Below, piece after piece: positions 7,974 to 16,427 of a DNA stretch of 64,000 bases (the stretch's first letter is position 1; the number at the start of each line of letters is the position of its first letter). The translations under genes and the position numbers were made by a program. Origin of the DNA: Janthinobacterium sp. 1_2014MBL_MicDiv (lineage in GTDB: Bacteria; Pseudomonadota; Gammaproteobacteria; Burkholderiales; Burkholderiaceae_D). Below the pieces are notes generated by a model. The model was not told the origin of the DNA and ran no database searches. It saw only the letters and a program-made list of their open reading frames with translations. The stretch covers positions 5,022,001-5,086,000 of the forward strand of contig NZ_CP011319.1 of the NCBI RefSeq assembly GCF_001865675.1, written 5' to 3'.

Positions 7974-9032
7974 TTATTGCTTCGCCGCCGCCTGCGCTTG
8001 CGCGATCCAGCCGTCAAACGTCTGCTGGTGGAACTTGATCCAGCCGGCCGTGTGGCGCGCGATATCGGCTTGCGTGTTTTCGCCGCGGCGCATGCGCTCG
8101 TTCTGCGCATTGATGTCGGCCACCGGCAATTGCATCACTTCGAACAGCTTGGCCGCGGCCGGGTTTTTCTGCGCCCACTCCTTGTTGGCCACGATGCGCG
8201 CCGTGTTGACGGCAAAACCGTAATCGCTGCCATCGTCGAGGCGGGTATTCACCTTGTCCGGATTGGCCGAGAACGGCACTTTCAGCCAGATGACATCCTT
8301 GCCCGGCACCAGTACGCCGCTGACCCAGTACGGCGTCCACGTGTAGTACAGGATCGGTTCGCCACGCTTGTAGCGGCCCAGGGTGTCGGCGATCAGGGCC
8401 GCATAGCTGCCCTGCACGTGGGTCACCGTCTCGCGCAGCTTGTACGCATCCATATGGTTCTCGATCAGCGCTTCGCAGCCCCAGCCTGGGTTGCAACCGG
8501 TCAAGTCGGCCTTGCCGTCGCCATCATGGTCGAACAGCTTGGCCAGGGTCGGGTCGCGCAACTGGTCGATATTCGTGATGTTGTACTTTTCCGCCGTGGC
8601 CTTGTCGATCAGATAACCCTGCGCCGCCGGCCCCGCATACTGGCCCGTGCGCAACAGCTTGGCGTCGCCGCCCGCATTGTTATAAAAATCCTTGTGCATC
8701 GGGTCCCAGTGCACGGCCATGAAGGTGGCGTCGCCGTTGGCGATGGCGATATGCGCGGTCGGGTATTCCACTTCCTTGATCGGCTGCACTTCGTAGCCGA
8801 GCTTTTCCAGGGCCTTGTCGACCAGCATGGTCTGGAAGGTTTCTTCCGCGATCGAACTTTGCAGCGGCTGGACCTTGACGCCCTTGCCCGGCAGCGCATT
8901 GGCGGCCGCGGCCGGCGTTTGCGCCATGGCCAGGCTGGTGGTCAGGGCCAGGGCGGCAATCGCCAGGGCCGAATACCACTGGAACTTGCGTTGCGATTTT
9001 TGCGTTACCTCAAAATGGTCAATTTGATGCAT
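7974..9032 (-). CDS. proX: Glycine betaine/proline ABC transporter substrate-binding protein
   Basis: 352 aa. N-terminal signal sequence (FQWYSALAIAALALTTSLAMA, cleavage near residue 37) then an OpuAC-type domain (PF04069) with aromatic-rich segments such as MAVHWDP and YYTWTPYWV that form the quaternary-amine cage in ProX. It captures betaine-type compatible solutes in the periplasm for ProW/ProV. It is the last gene of the proVWX operon, 12 bp after proW, with AAGGAAG just before the ATG. Confidence 0.93.
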   Translation of the reverse strand: MHQIDHFEVTQKSQRKFQWYSALAIAALALTTSLAMAQTPAAAANALPGKGVKVQPLQSSIAEETFQTMLVDKALEKLGYEVQPIKEVEYPTAHIAIANGDATFMAVHWDPMHKDFYNNAGGDAKLLRTGQYAGPAAQGYLIDKATAEKYNITNIDQLRDPTLAKLFDHDGDGKADLTGCNPGWGCEALIENHMDAYKLRETVTHVQGSYAALIADTLGRYKRGEPILYYTWTPYWVSGVLVPGKDVIWLKVPFSANPDKVNTRLDDGSDYGFAVNTARIVANKEWAQKNPAAAKLFEVMQLPVADINAQNERMRRGENTQADIARHTAGWIKFHQQTFDGWIAQAQAAAKQ

Positions 9033-9044
9033 GTGCTTCCTTTC

Positions 9045-10148
9045 TTATTGTGCGCTGGCCAGCGTAGCTTGCTGGTCAGCATTATTTTTCACGGTATTGC
9101 CACGCACCAGGCGCAGCACGCAGCCCACGGGACCCGTCTGGTACCAGTGGCGCACGCCGCGGCGTGGCTGGCCCATCGCCTGCGTCAAACGGTCCAGGGT
9201 AATGGCCAGCAGCACGATGCCCAGGCCACCGACTGTTGCCAGGCCCATGTCCAGGCGGCCGATGCCGCGCAGTACCATCTGACCCAGGCCACCGACGGCG
9301 ATCATCGAGGCGATCACCACCATCGACAGCGACAGCATCAGCGACTGGTTGATGCCGGCCATGATCGATGGCATGGCCAGCGGGAATTGCACGCGGGTCA
9401 GCAACTGCCATGGCGAGGCGCCATATGCGCGGGCCGCTTCGATCAGGTCCGGACGCACCTGGCGGATACCGAGGTTGGTCAGACGCACCAGCGGCGGCAG
9501 GGCAAAGATGATCGTCACGATCACGCCCGGCGCATTCCCGATACCGAACAGCATCACCACCGGCACCAGGTAAACAAAGGCTGGCGTCGTCTGCATGGCG
9601 TCCAGCAAGGGGCGCAGGATGTTTTGCGCGCGGTCGCTGCTGGCAAGGAAAATACCCAACGGCAAGCCGATGGCTAGGCAGAACGCCAGCGACGTCAGCA
9701 CCAGCGACAGGGTGGTCATGGCTTCCGGCCAGATGCCCAGCATGGACACGAGCAGCAGCGCCAGCACGGTGCCGATGGCCAGGGTGCGGCTGGTAAATTG
9801 CCACGCCAGCAAGCCGATGATGGCGATCACCGTCAGCGACGGCGCCGCCAGCAGCACGCCTTCCACGCCGGACAGCACGCTGTCGATCGGCGCGCGCACG
9901 GCCTGGAAGAAGGGGCGGAAATGCGCGACGACCCAGCCCAGGCCCTGGTTGATCCAGCTTTCCAGCGGCAGCGAGCCATCGAAAATCTGCGTCAGGTGGA
10001 AACCGGCCGCATGTTCCGGCTGTACGGCAGGCGCGGCCGCATCGAGCCACGCGGTGCTGGCGTCGGTGGGCGGCGTCAGCGCCCAGGGGTTGATCTGGGC
10101 GGCCTGTTCAACAACAGGTTCTACTGTGGAAACGGTGCTTGGGTTCAT
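9045..10148 (-). CDS. proW: Glycine betaine/proline ABC transporter permease
   Basis: 367 aa. About 100 N-terminal residues, Pro/Ala rich, precede a multi-helix BPD_transp_1 permease domain with the EAA-loop region (LIEAARAYGASPWQLL) that docks to the ATPase. An extended N-terminus is a known property of ProW versus shorter OpuAB homologues. The ATG at 10148 overlaps the proV stop (ATGA), indicating tight coupling. Confidence 0.93.
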   Translation of the reverse strand: MNPSTVSTVEPVVEQAAQINPWALTPPTDASTAWLDAAAPAVQPEHAAGFHLTQIFDGSLPLESWINQGLGWVVAHFRPFFQAVRAPIDSVLSGVEGVLLAAPSLTVIAIIGLLAWQFTSRTLAIGTVLALLLVSMLGIWPEAMTTLSLVLTSLAFCLAIGLPLGIFLASSDRAQNILRPLLDAMQTTPAFVYLVPVVMLFGIGNAPGVIVTIIFALPPLVRLTNLGIRQVRPDLIEAARAYGASPWQLLTRVQFPLAMPSIMAGINQSLMLSLSMVVIASMIAVGGLGQMVLRGIGRLDMGLATVGGLGIVLLAITLDRLTQAMGQPRRGVRHWYQTGPVGCVLRLVRGNTVKNNADQQATLASAQ

Positions 10149-11380
10149 GCTTGTCCTTTCTGTTGTTGTGGCTCGGCAATGGCTGGCGTATCGCGGTCGA
10201 GGAACTTCAGCAAGGTAGTCTTGCTGATGGCGCCGCGGAAGCTGCCGTCATTGGCCACCACAGGGACGGCGTAAGGCAGTTGCGCCACCTGGCCGAACAG
10301 GCCGGCGACTGGCTCATCTGCATTGATGGTCTGCACGTCGGGCAGGTAGGCATGCGCCAGGCCCAGCGGTCCGACATGGCCGTCGAGCGCATTGCGCAGC
10401 GAATCGGCCGAGACGACGCCGAGGAACTTGCGCTGCGGATTGACGACATACGCAAACGCGCGATCCTGCTCTTCCAGCATCGACAGGGCGGCGCGCGAAC
10501 CGCGGCTCGGCGACTCCGACACCACGATCTGGCTCTTGCGGGCAATATCGCTGGCCTTGAAGACGGCCGCCGCATCGACGCCGCGCACGAAGTTGCGCAC
10601 GTAATCGTTGGCCGGCTTGCGCAGGATTTCTTCCGGCGTGCCCACTTGCACCACGTGGCCGTCTTTCATGATGGCGACGCGGTCGCCGATGCGCATGGCT
10701 TCATCGAGGTCATGCGAAATGAAGACGATGGTGCGGCGCTTGATCTGCTGCAGGCGCAGCAGTTCCGATTGCATTTCCGTACGGATAATCGGATCGAGCG
10801 CGGAAAACGCTTCATCCATCAGCAGAATCGATGGATCGCAAGCCAGCGCACGGGCCAGGCCCACGCGCTGCTGCATGCCGCCCGACAATTCATCGGGATA
10901 GCTGGCGCCGTAGCCGTCCAGGCCCACCTGCTCCAGCGCTTGCTGGGCCAGCGCATGGCGCTCGGCCTTCGGCATGCCGGCCAGCTCCATGCCGAAGGCG
11001 GTGTTGTCGAGTACGGTAATTTGCGGCAACAGCGCGAACGACTGGAACACCATGCTGATGTCCTTGCGGCGCAGGGCGCGCAGCTGGGCGTCCGGCAAGG
11101 TGTTGATGTCGTTGCCGTCGATCATGATACGGCCGGCGGTCGGCTCGATCAGGCGGTTCAGCATGCGCACCAGGGTCGACTTGCCCGAACCGGACAAGCC
11201 CATGATGACGAAGATCTCGCCCGCTTCAATGGTAAAGGTGGCGTCGAAGACGCCGATGGTGCAGTCGGTCTTGGCCAGGATGTCCTGCTTGCTGGCGCCC
11301 TGACGGACGAGTTCAAGCGCTTCTTCTGGCTTGTCGCCGAACACTTTGAACACATGGTCGATAATAATTTGTTTTGCCAC
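10145..11380 (-). CDS. proV: Glycine betaine/proline ABC transporter ATP-binding protein
   Basis: 411 aa from a GTG at 11380, preceded by GAGGGAGA at good distance; upstream in-frame residues look non-coding. Walker A GLSGSGKST, signature LSGGMQQRVGLARAL, Walker B ILLMDEAFSALDP and H-loop FISHD are all intact. The C-terminal third is a tandem CBS module, which in OpuA/ProV senses ionic strength. It energises uptake of osmoprotectants. First gene of proVWX. Confidence 0.93.
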   Translation of the reverse strand: MAKQIIIDHVFKVFGDKPEEALELVRQGASKQDILAKTDCTIGVFDATFTIEAGEIFVIMGLSGSGKSTLVRMLNRLIEPTAGRIMIDGNDINTLPDAQLRALRRKDISMVFQSFALLPQITVLDNTAFGMELAGMPKAERHALAQQALEQVGLDGYGASYPDELSGGMQQRVGLARALACDPSILLMDEAFSALDPIIRTEMQSELLRLQQIKRRTIVFISHDLDEAMRIGDRVAIMKDGHVVQVGTPEEILRKPANDYVRNFVRGVDAAAVFKASDIARKSQIVVSESPSRGSRAALSMLEEQDRAFAYVVNPQRKFLGVVSADSLRNALDGHVGPLGLAHAYLPDVQTINADEPVAGLFGQVAQLPYAVPVVANDGSFRGAISKTTLLKFLDRDTPAIAEPQQQKGQA

Positions 11381-11970
11381 GATGTGGTTCTCCCTCGATT
11401 TGACGAATGGAATGAAACCCAGCAAGCCTGCTAGCTTGCGGCGGGAATCAGCAAACCCCGTTCCGTCGGCTACGCCACGGCGCACAAGCGCACGGGAGCG
11501 ACAGGAAAAGGGGGTGACACGCGTGTGACCAGCGGATGGCAAAAGCCGATGCCGGGGTGCCGTGTGCGTGCTAAAAGAGGCTGTGGTTCAGGACTTTTAA
11601 CAACGCTAGCGCCATGCAAATACATGGCACCAAATGTATTTAACCGAAAAAATCGATTACTTACGTTTAACTGGATGCGGGTGTAAAACCCAAAGAATTA
11701 TTCACCACTCAGCGAGTGGGAGTACTGCGAAGCAGAAGGTGAAACGCGGTGTAGCTGTTGTAAATATGACTCAAGTATAACGCAAAAAGCCCGCAAAGTC
11801 CAATGGCTTTCCAAATAGAAATGTGCTAGCAATGTTCGCCAGCGTACAGTCAAGTGGGGAACAAGGGGGTAAAGCGGCGAAAAGAAGCCAGTTGCCTGCG
11901 TCTTTTCGCCCTTCGCTGCGGCGCCATTCCTACCACCAAAAGTGGCGCCAGACAAGCGGGTGCAAGGCCG
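11381..11970. other. Long proV upstream region, no gene recognised
   Basis: About 590 bases between proV and the PHA-system gene, AT-richer than its surroundings from 11590 to 11850. An 85-codon minus-strand frame (11698-11955) resembles no family I recognise and has no clear ribosome site. It should contain the osmotically controlled promoter of proVWX; I could not assign boxes with confidence. Confidence 0.5.
11618..11641. promoter_or_regulatory. Inverted repeat in the proV upstream region
   Basis: AAATACAT-N8-ATGTATTT, perfect 8-bp arms, about 240 bp upstream of the proV GTG. The half-site resembles the one at 6368-6386 but spacing differs, so a shared regulator is only a possibility. Confidence 0.4.
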
Positions 11971-12255
11971 TCAGGCTGGCTCGGTAAACACCTTACGCAT
12001 CTTCTCGGCGATCTTGCCTTCAATCGTGGAGGCGAAGGCGCTGAGCATGAAACCCAGCTTGATTTGCAGTTGCGCCTGCTCTTTTTCAAGCGTCAGCGAA
12101 CCATCGACGCCGCTGCGCTCGAAACGCAGCACGTCGCCATCCCAGGCGCACGCCAGGTCATATTCCTGGGCCAGCTTGTCGGCCACTTGCTGCGCCGCTT
12201 CACGCGCCTTTACCGCTGTCAGCTTATGTTGCTGAACTATATTTATATCCGCCAT
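11971..12255 (-). CDS. Polyhydroxyalkanoic acid system family protein
   Basis: 94 aa from the ATG at 12255, with AAAGGA seven bases upstream (a TTG one codon earlier would sit too close). The sequence (MADINIVQQHKLT, an alpha/beta core, then an alanine-rich C-terminal helix) fits the small PHA_gran_rgn family (PF09650) found with PHA metabolism genes; biochemical role undefined, possibly granule-associated. Intracellular PHB depolymerase lies 3 kb away, consistent with PHB storage in this organism. Confidence 0.75.
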   Translation of the reverse strand: MADINIVQQHKLTAVKAREAAQQVADKLAQEYDLACAWDGDVLRFERSGVDGSLTLEKEQAQLQIKLGFMLSAFASTIEGKIAEKMRKVFTEPA

Positions 12256-12454
12256 CAAACGATCCTTTTATTAAAAACGGGGGCAATACGGCCAGCATCA
12301 TACCAGCCGCGCTGCGGCAGGCGCGGCCGCGGCCAGCGTCGGCACGCCGAAAAAACCTGCGTTTTCCTCTGCATCGCTTGCGCTGCATCAAACCGTAGCA
12401 AGCGATGCGGGCCGACTATTCCTGTTCCAGCTGCGCGTGTCTTGGAGAGCTATC

Positions 12455-13852
12455 ATGGACCAGAAAGTCATCGTGCCGGTCGAAGCCGTGCTGACCCAAT
12501 GCGTGTCCCTGCCCGTCGGCTATGTCCCCACGCCGTCGGCGCCCTACCGCCAGCACCGCAAGAATGCGCAGCTCACCCTGCAGCCGGGTCCGCCCCGCGT
12601 GCTCGATCCCGCCACGCGCAAGCTTGAAGCCGTGCCCATCGGCTCGCGCGTGCTGATCTGGAAGCAGGATCCGTCCGTCAGCGAGCTGGGCACGCGCAAG
12701 GCCTTCCTGCCCGGCCTGATCCTGCAGGGCCCGCGCGACGCGCGCATCACGTTTGGCGAACCGGGCATCGCCCAGGTCAGCCCGAATGCCTTCGGCGACT
12801 TCATCGTCTCGCCCAATACCGACCAGTTCGACGCCGTCCACACCTATGCCATCGTGCGCATGACGCTCACCATGTACCAGCGCGCGCTGGCCAGCAACGA
12901 CACGGCGCCGCCGCTGCCATGGCAATGGAATAGCGCCAGCAACACGGCGCCCCTGCGCGTGTTTCCGCACGGCTTGCCCAATGTCATGAACGCCTATTAC
13001 AGCCGCAGCGACAAGGCCCTCAAGTTCGGCGACTTCATCCCCAGCGGCGCCACCGAGCGCGTCTACACCTGCCGCTCGCTCGACATCGTCTCGCATGAAA
13101 CGGGCCACGCCGTGCTCGATGGCTTGAAGCCGAATTGGCTGCTCAGCAACAATCCACCGCAGACGGGCGGCCTGCACGAATCGTTCGGCGACCTGACGGC
13201 GATCTTCCTGGCCCTGTCGCAGCTGGACCAGGTGGAAGCCGTGATCGCCCAGACCAAGTCCGACCTGCACGACAAGACCTTCCTGGCCGACCTGGCCGAG
13301 CAGTTCGGCCTGGCGCTGGGGCGCCCGAACGGCTTGCGCAATGCCGACAACGACATCAAGCTGTCCGAGGCGGGCACGGAAGTACACGCCATCTCGCAAG
13401 TGTTTACGGGCGCCATCTACGACATCCTGGCCGACATCTTTGCCCACGAACGCCAGCCCCAGCTGGAAGACGACGCGGCCGTGCTGCACCGCTGCGGCGA
13501 TTACCTGCGCAGCCTCGTCCTGCGCGCCCTGGTGGCATCGCCCGACCAGGCAGCCACCTACGCCGACGTGGCCAACCACATGCTGACGATTGCCCAGGCC
13601 GACGGCAATGGCGCCTACCTGGACTTCATCCGCAACAGTTTTACCGTGCGCGAAGTACTGAAGGCCGGCGCCATGACGGCGGACGTCCAGATGCCGTTTG
13701 CCGCCGATGTCGTCGACGAAGATGGCGCCGTGCAGGACCGGCGCGCCTGCTGCGGTACCATGAACCATGCGGAATACAGCGAATCGGACCAATTGCTCGA
13801 AGCGGAACGCGAGGCGCTGGCAGCCTGGTGCCGCAGTTATGGCCCCCGATAG
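12455..13852 (+). CDS. M4-like (protealysin-type) zinc metalloprotease
   Basis: 465 aa from the ATG at 12455, with GGAG eight bases upstream. The zinc site is HETGH at residues 214-218, with a likely third ligand Glu at about 242 in GLHESFGDLTA, matching the HExxH + E gluzincin pattern. No signal peptide is visible, so it is cytoplasmic unless exported non-classically, as described for protealysin. The first 150 or so residues have no obvious family resemblance and could be a propeptide. The emfourin-type gene 82 bp downstream strongly supports an M4-type assignment. It is longer than typical protealysin (about 340 aa). Confidence 0.8.
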   Translation: MDQKVIVPVEAVLTQCVSLPVGYVPTPSAPYRQHRKNAQLTLQPGPPRVLDPATRKLEAVPIGSRVLIWKQDPSVSELGTRKAFLPGLILQGPRDARITFGEPGIAQVSPNAFGDFIVSPNTDQFDAVHTYAIVRMTLTMYQRALASNDTAPPLPWQWNSASNTAPLRVFPHGLPNVMNAYYSRSDKALKFGDFIPSGATERVYTCRSLDIVSHETGHAVLDGLKPNWLLSNNPPQTGGLHESFGDLTAIFLALSQLDQVEAVIAQTKSDLHDKTFLADLAEQFGLALGRPNGLRNADNDIKLSEAGTEVHAISQVFTGAIYDILADIFAHERQPQLEDDAAVLHRCGDYLRSLVLRALVASPDQAATYADVANHMLTIAQADGNGAYLDFIRNSFTVREVLKAGAMTADVQMPFAADVVDEDGAVQDRRACCGTMNHAEYSESDQLLEAEREALAAWCRSYGPR

Positions 13853-13934
13853 TCACCGTAACCGGCGCCCCCGCCAGATGCGACACGCAGTACAAATGAC
13901 AGCCACACCACCACCATCCACAGCAGGGAGCAGC

Positions 13935-14222
13935 ATGAAAATTTCAGCCCGCAGCAGCGGCGGCTTTGCCGGCCTGAGCGAACATTATGAAATCGATACG
14001 CAAGCCCATCCCGCCGGCCGCAACCTGGAGGCGGCGCTGGCCAGCAGCGGTTTTTTCACCCAAGATCAAGCTGCAGGCGTGCAGGTCGGCGCCGACATTC
14101 CCCAGTGGAGCATCACGGTTGACGCGCCCGCCGCGCGCCGTACGATCACGTTTGCCGAGGATGGCAGCGCTGAAAATGCTCGCTGGCAACAGCTGGTGGC
14201 GCAGATACGCGCCAGCGCATGA
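13935..14222 (+). CDS. Emfourin-like protease inhibitor
   Basis: 95 aa from the ATG at 13935 (AGGGAG just upstream; longer frames read into protease sequence). The N-terminus MKISARSSGGFAGL resembles emfourin, the small cytosolic inhibitor encoded with protealysin-like M4 proteases. Sits immediately downstream of the HETGH protease on the same strand, the known operon arrangement. Presumably blocks the partner enzyme inside the cell. Assigned from N-terminal motif, size and context. Confidence 0.75.
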   Translation: MKISARSSGGFAGLSEHYEIDTQAHPAGRNLEAALASSGFFTQDQAAGVQVGADIPQWSITVDAPAARRTITFAEDGSAENARWQQLVAQIRASA

Positions 14223-14420
14223 GTTTTCTGCAATTTAGTTGTACCGCTCTTGACTTGAGTAAAGCAAAAACACCACATGCCACGGCACTACGCCACCTGC
14301 CCTGCATTGCCACGCGGCAGGCGACTGTCGCTTTCTTGCCGCGTTCTCCATGCCAACGTCATGGATAGTCGTCGAACTGCCCTCTCTGCGCAGCAACGGC
14401 GCCGCCAAAAAATGAATTTG

Positions 14421-14441
14421 CTTATATGTATTGTATATAAG
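14421..14441. promoter_or_regulatory. Palindrome upstream of the fdxA promoter
   Basis: CTTATAT-N7-ATATAAG, perfect 7-bp arms, ending 6 bp before the -35 box of fdxA. The 14223-14553 gap otherwise holds no gene I can support. A regulator site is likely but unidentified. Confidence 0.45.
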
Positions 14442-14447
14442 CGGGAT

Positions 14448-14476
14448 TTGTGAGAAATAGCGAATTGCCTTAAAAT
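14448..14476 (+). promoter_or_regulatory. Sigma-70 promoter of fdxA
   Basis: -35 TTGTGA (14448-14453), 17-bp spacer, -10 TAAAAT (14471-14476). The start point would lie near 14483, leaving a leader of about 70 nt before fdxA. Confidence 0.6.
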
Positions 14477-14553
14477 ACAATGCTTTGCTTTAGTATGCGC
14501 CGCCGAGGTTCCTGCAGGCGCTACAGCACCTCCCCCATATTGATAGGACTGTT

Positions 14554-14877
14554 ATGACCCACGTTGTCACCGAATCCTGCATCGCCTGTCGCTATACCGA
14601 CTGCGTCGATGTCTGCCCGGTAGATTGTTTCCGGGAAGGCCCGAACTTCCTGGCAATCGATCCGGACGAATGTATTGACTGCGCAGTCTGCGTGGCAGAG
14701 TGCCCGGTGAACGCGATTTTCGCGGAAGAGGACGTGCCGGGCGACCAGCAAGCCTTCATCAAGATCAACGTCGATCTGGCCCGTAACTGGCCTTCGATCA
14801 CCAAGACCAAGGCGGCATTGCCGGAAGCCGAGCAATACAAGGACGTCAAGGACAAGCTCGACATGCTGGTGCGCTAA
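14554..14877 (+). CDS. fdxA: 7Fe ferredoxin (3Fe-4S / 4Fe-4S)
   Basis: 107 aa, the standard FdxA length. Cysteine motifs CIACRYTDCVDVCPVDCF and CIDCAVCVAECP supply one [3Fe-4S] and one [4Fe-4S] cluster; the C-terminal extension (SITKTKAALPEAEQYK) is typical of proteobacterial FdxA. Soluble low-potential electron carrier. Own promoter (14448) and own terminator (14951), so monocistronic; AGGA lies before the ATG. Confidence 0.97.
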   Translation: MTHVVTESCIACRYTDCVDVCPVDCFREGPNFLAIDPDECIDCAVCVAECPVNAIFAEEDVPGDQQAFIKINVDLARNWPSITKTKAALPEAEQYKDVKDKLDMLVR

Positions 14878-14950
14878 GCACACGGCAGATTCGGCCAACA
14901 ATGCGCACCGGGGCACGCCCCGACAGCGGCGCAAGGGGGCCATCGACACA

Positions 14951-14977
14951 AAAAAAGCAGCGGAAACGCTGCTTTTT
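14951..14977 (+). terminator. Terminator after fdxA
   Basis: AAAAAGCAGCG / CGCTGCTTTTT stem around a GAAA tetraloop, continuing into a T-run; A-rich on the other side, so also usable in reverse. Confidence 0.85.
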
Positions 14978-15151
14978 TACTTTTAAAACATGATTGCCTG
15001 TGCAACCACACAACTGTGGCGCGCCGTCACAACTATGCGCAAACTGTGGCCCTGTGCGCGGTAAAGCACATTTTGTCCTCAACAAACATCGTAAAATTGG
15101 ATTATGATATTTGAGCCGATATTGGCGCTTGGAATCAAACAAGGACTCTAT

Positions 15152-16372
15152 ATGCTTTACCAACTGCACGAACTGCAACGCTCCTTCCTCACTCCGGTGA
15201 TGCAATGGGCAGACATGTCCTCCAAGTTATTTACCAACCCGGTTTCTCCACTGGCCCACACCCCGTTTTCGCAACGCATCGCAGCCGGCTACGAGCTGAT
15301 GTACCGCCTTGGCAAAGACTACGAAAAACCACAATTCGATATCCAATCCGTTCTCGTCAAAGGCGAGAGCGTCGACATCCTCGAACACGTTGTCGTGACA
15401 AAACCGTTTTGCCGCCTGATTCACTTCAAAAAAGAAGCCACTGGCTTGCAACAGCCCAAAGTTTTGCTGGTTGCCCCCCTGTCCGGTCACCACTCGACCC
15501 TGCTGCGCGATACCGTGCGCGGCTTGCTGGCCGAGCACGATGTCTACATCACCGACTGGACGGACGCGCGCATGGTACCGCTGACGGAAGGCCCGTTCCA
15601 CCTGGACGACTACATTTATTATGTGCAAGAGTTCATCCGCCTGCTGGCGCCTGATTTGCATGTGATTTCCGTCTGTCAACCGACCGTGCCCGTGCTGGCC
15701 GCCATCTCGCTGATGGCGACGGCGAAAGACCCGCACATGCCGAAAACCATGACCATGATGGGCGGTCCGATCGACCCGCGCCGTTCGCCCACACAAGTGA
15801 ACAACCTGGCGACGGAAAAGAAATTCTCGTGGTTTGAAAACACCGTGATCTATGCGGTGCCACCGAACTACCCGGGCTTTGGCCGCAAGGTGTATCCGGG
15901 CTTCCTGCAGCACGCCGGCTTCATCGCCATGAATCCGGGCCGCCACGCACAAAGCCACCGCGAGTTCTACATGCACCTGGTGACGGGCGACGACGAGCCG
16001 GCGGAAGGCCATCGCCAGTTCTACAACGAGTACAACGCCGTACTCGACATGCCGGCCGAGTACTACCTGGAAACGATCAAGACCGTCTTCCAGGAATTCA
16101 GCCTGCCGATGGGCACGTGGAAGGTCGGCGGCCAGCTCGTGCGTCCGCAAGACATCACGAATGTGGCGCTGTTCACGGTGGAAGGCGAACTGGACGACAT
16201 TTCCGGCGCCGGCCAGACGCAGGCGGCACACGACTTGTGTTCCGGCATACCTGCCGACATGCAGCAAGACTTCGTGGCACCAAAATGTGGCCATTACGGC
16301 ATCTTCTCTGGCCGCCGCTGGCGCGAAATCATTTGCCCGAAAATCGGCGAATTCATCCAGAAGCATTCCTGA
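15152..16372 (+). CDS. phaZ: Intracellular polyhydroxybutyrate depolymerase
   Basis: 406 aa from the ATG at 15152, with AAGGA seven bases upstream; earlier in-frame Met has no ribosome site. The N-terminus MLYQLHELQRS and the nucleophile motif SVCQP (Cys at residue 175, in place of a lipase-box Ser) are signatures of the PhaZa1-type intracellular depolymerases of Burkholderiales (PF06850). C-terminal GHYGIFSGRRW holds the likely catalytic His. It mobilises stored PHB granules in the cytoplasm. Monocistronic, ending at a strong terminator shared with the convergent gene. Confidence 0.93.
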   Translation: MLYQLHELQRSFLTPVMQWADMSSKLFTNPVSPLAHTPFSQRIAAGYELMYRLGKDYEKPQFDIQSVLVKGESVDILEHVVVTKPFCRLIHFKKEATGLQQPKVLLVAPLSGHHSTLLRDTVRGLLAEHDVYITDWTDARMVPLTEGPFHLDDYIYYVQEFIRLLAPDLHVISVCQPTVPVLAAISLMATAKDPHMPKTMTMMGGPIDPRRSPTQVNNLATEKKFSWFENTVIYAVPPNYPGFGRKVYPGFLQHAGFIAMNPGRHAQSHREFYMHLVTGDDEPAEGHRQFYNEYNAVLDMPAEYYLETIKTVFQEFSLPMGTWKVGGQLVRPQDITNVALFTVEGELDDISGAGQTQAAHDLCSGIPADMQQDFVAPKCGHYGIFSGRRWREIICPKIGEFIQKHS

Positions 16373-16390
16373 TCCGCATTATTCCCGCCA

Positions 16391-16427
16391 AAACGGCACG
16401 CCAAGCATCGCTGGCGTGCCGTTTTTT
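16391..16427. terminator. Bidirectional terminator between phaZ and the DOPA-dioxygenase-like gene
   Basis: 13-bp perfect stem AAACGGCACGCCA (16391-16403) / TGGCGTGCCGTTT (16412-16424) with flanking A/T runs. Confidence 0.88.

Noticed and set aside
7977..9677. 566-codon plus-strand frame
   Set aside because: Antisense shadow of proX and proW, which have strong family motifs.
11698..11955. 85-codon minus-strand frame upstream of proV
   Set aside because: No recognisable motif, no convincing ribosome site, lies in an AT-rich regulatory gap.
14235..14480. 81-codon minus-strand frame upstream of fdxA
   Set aside because: Covers the fdxA promoter and palindrome; no family similarity.
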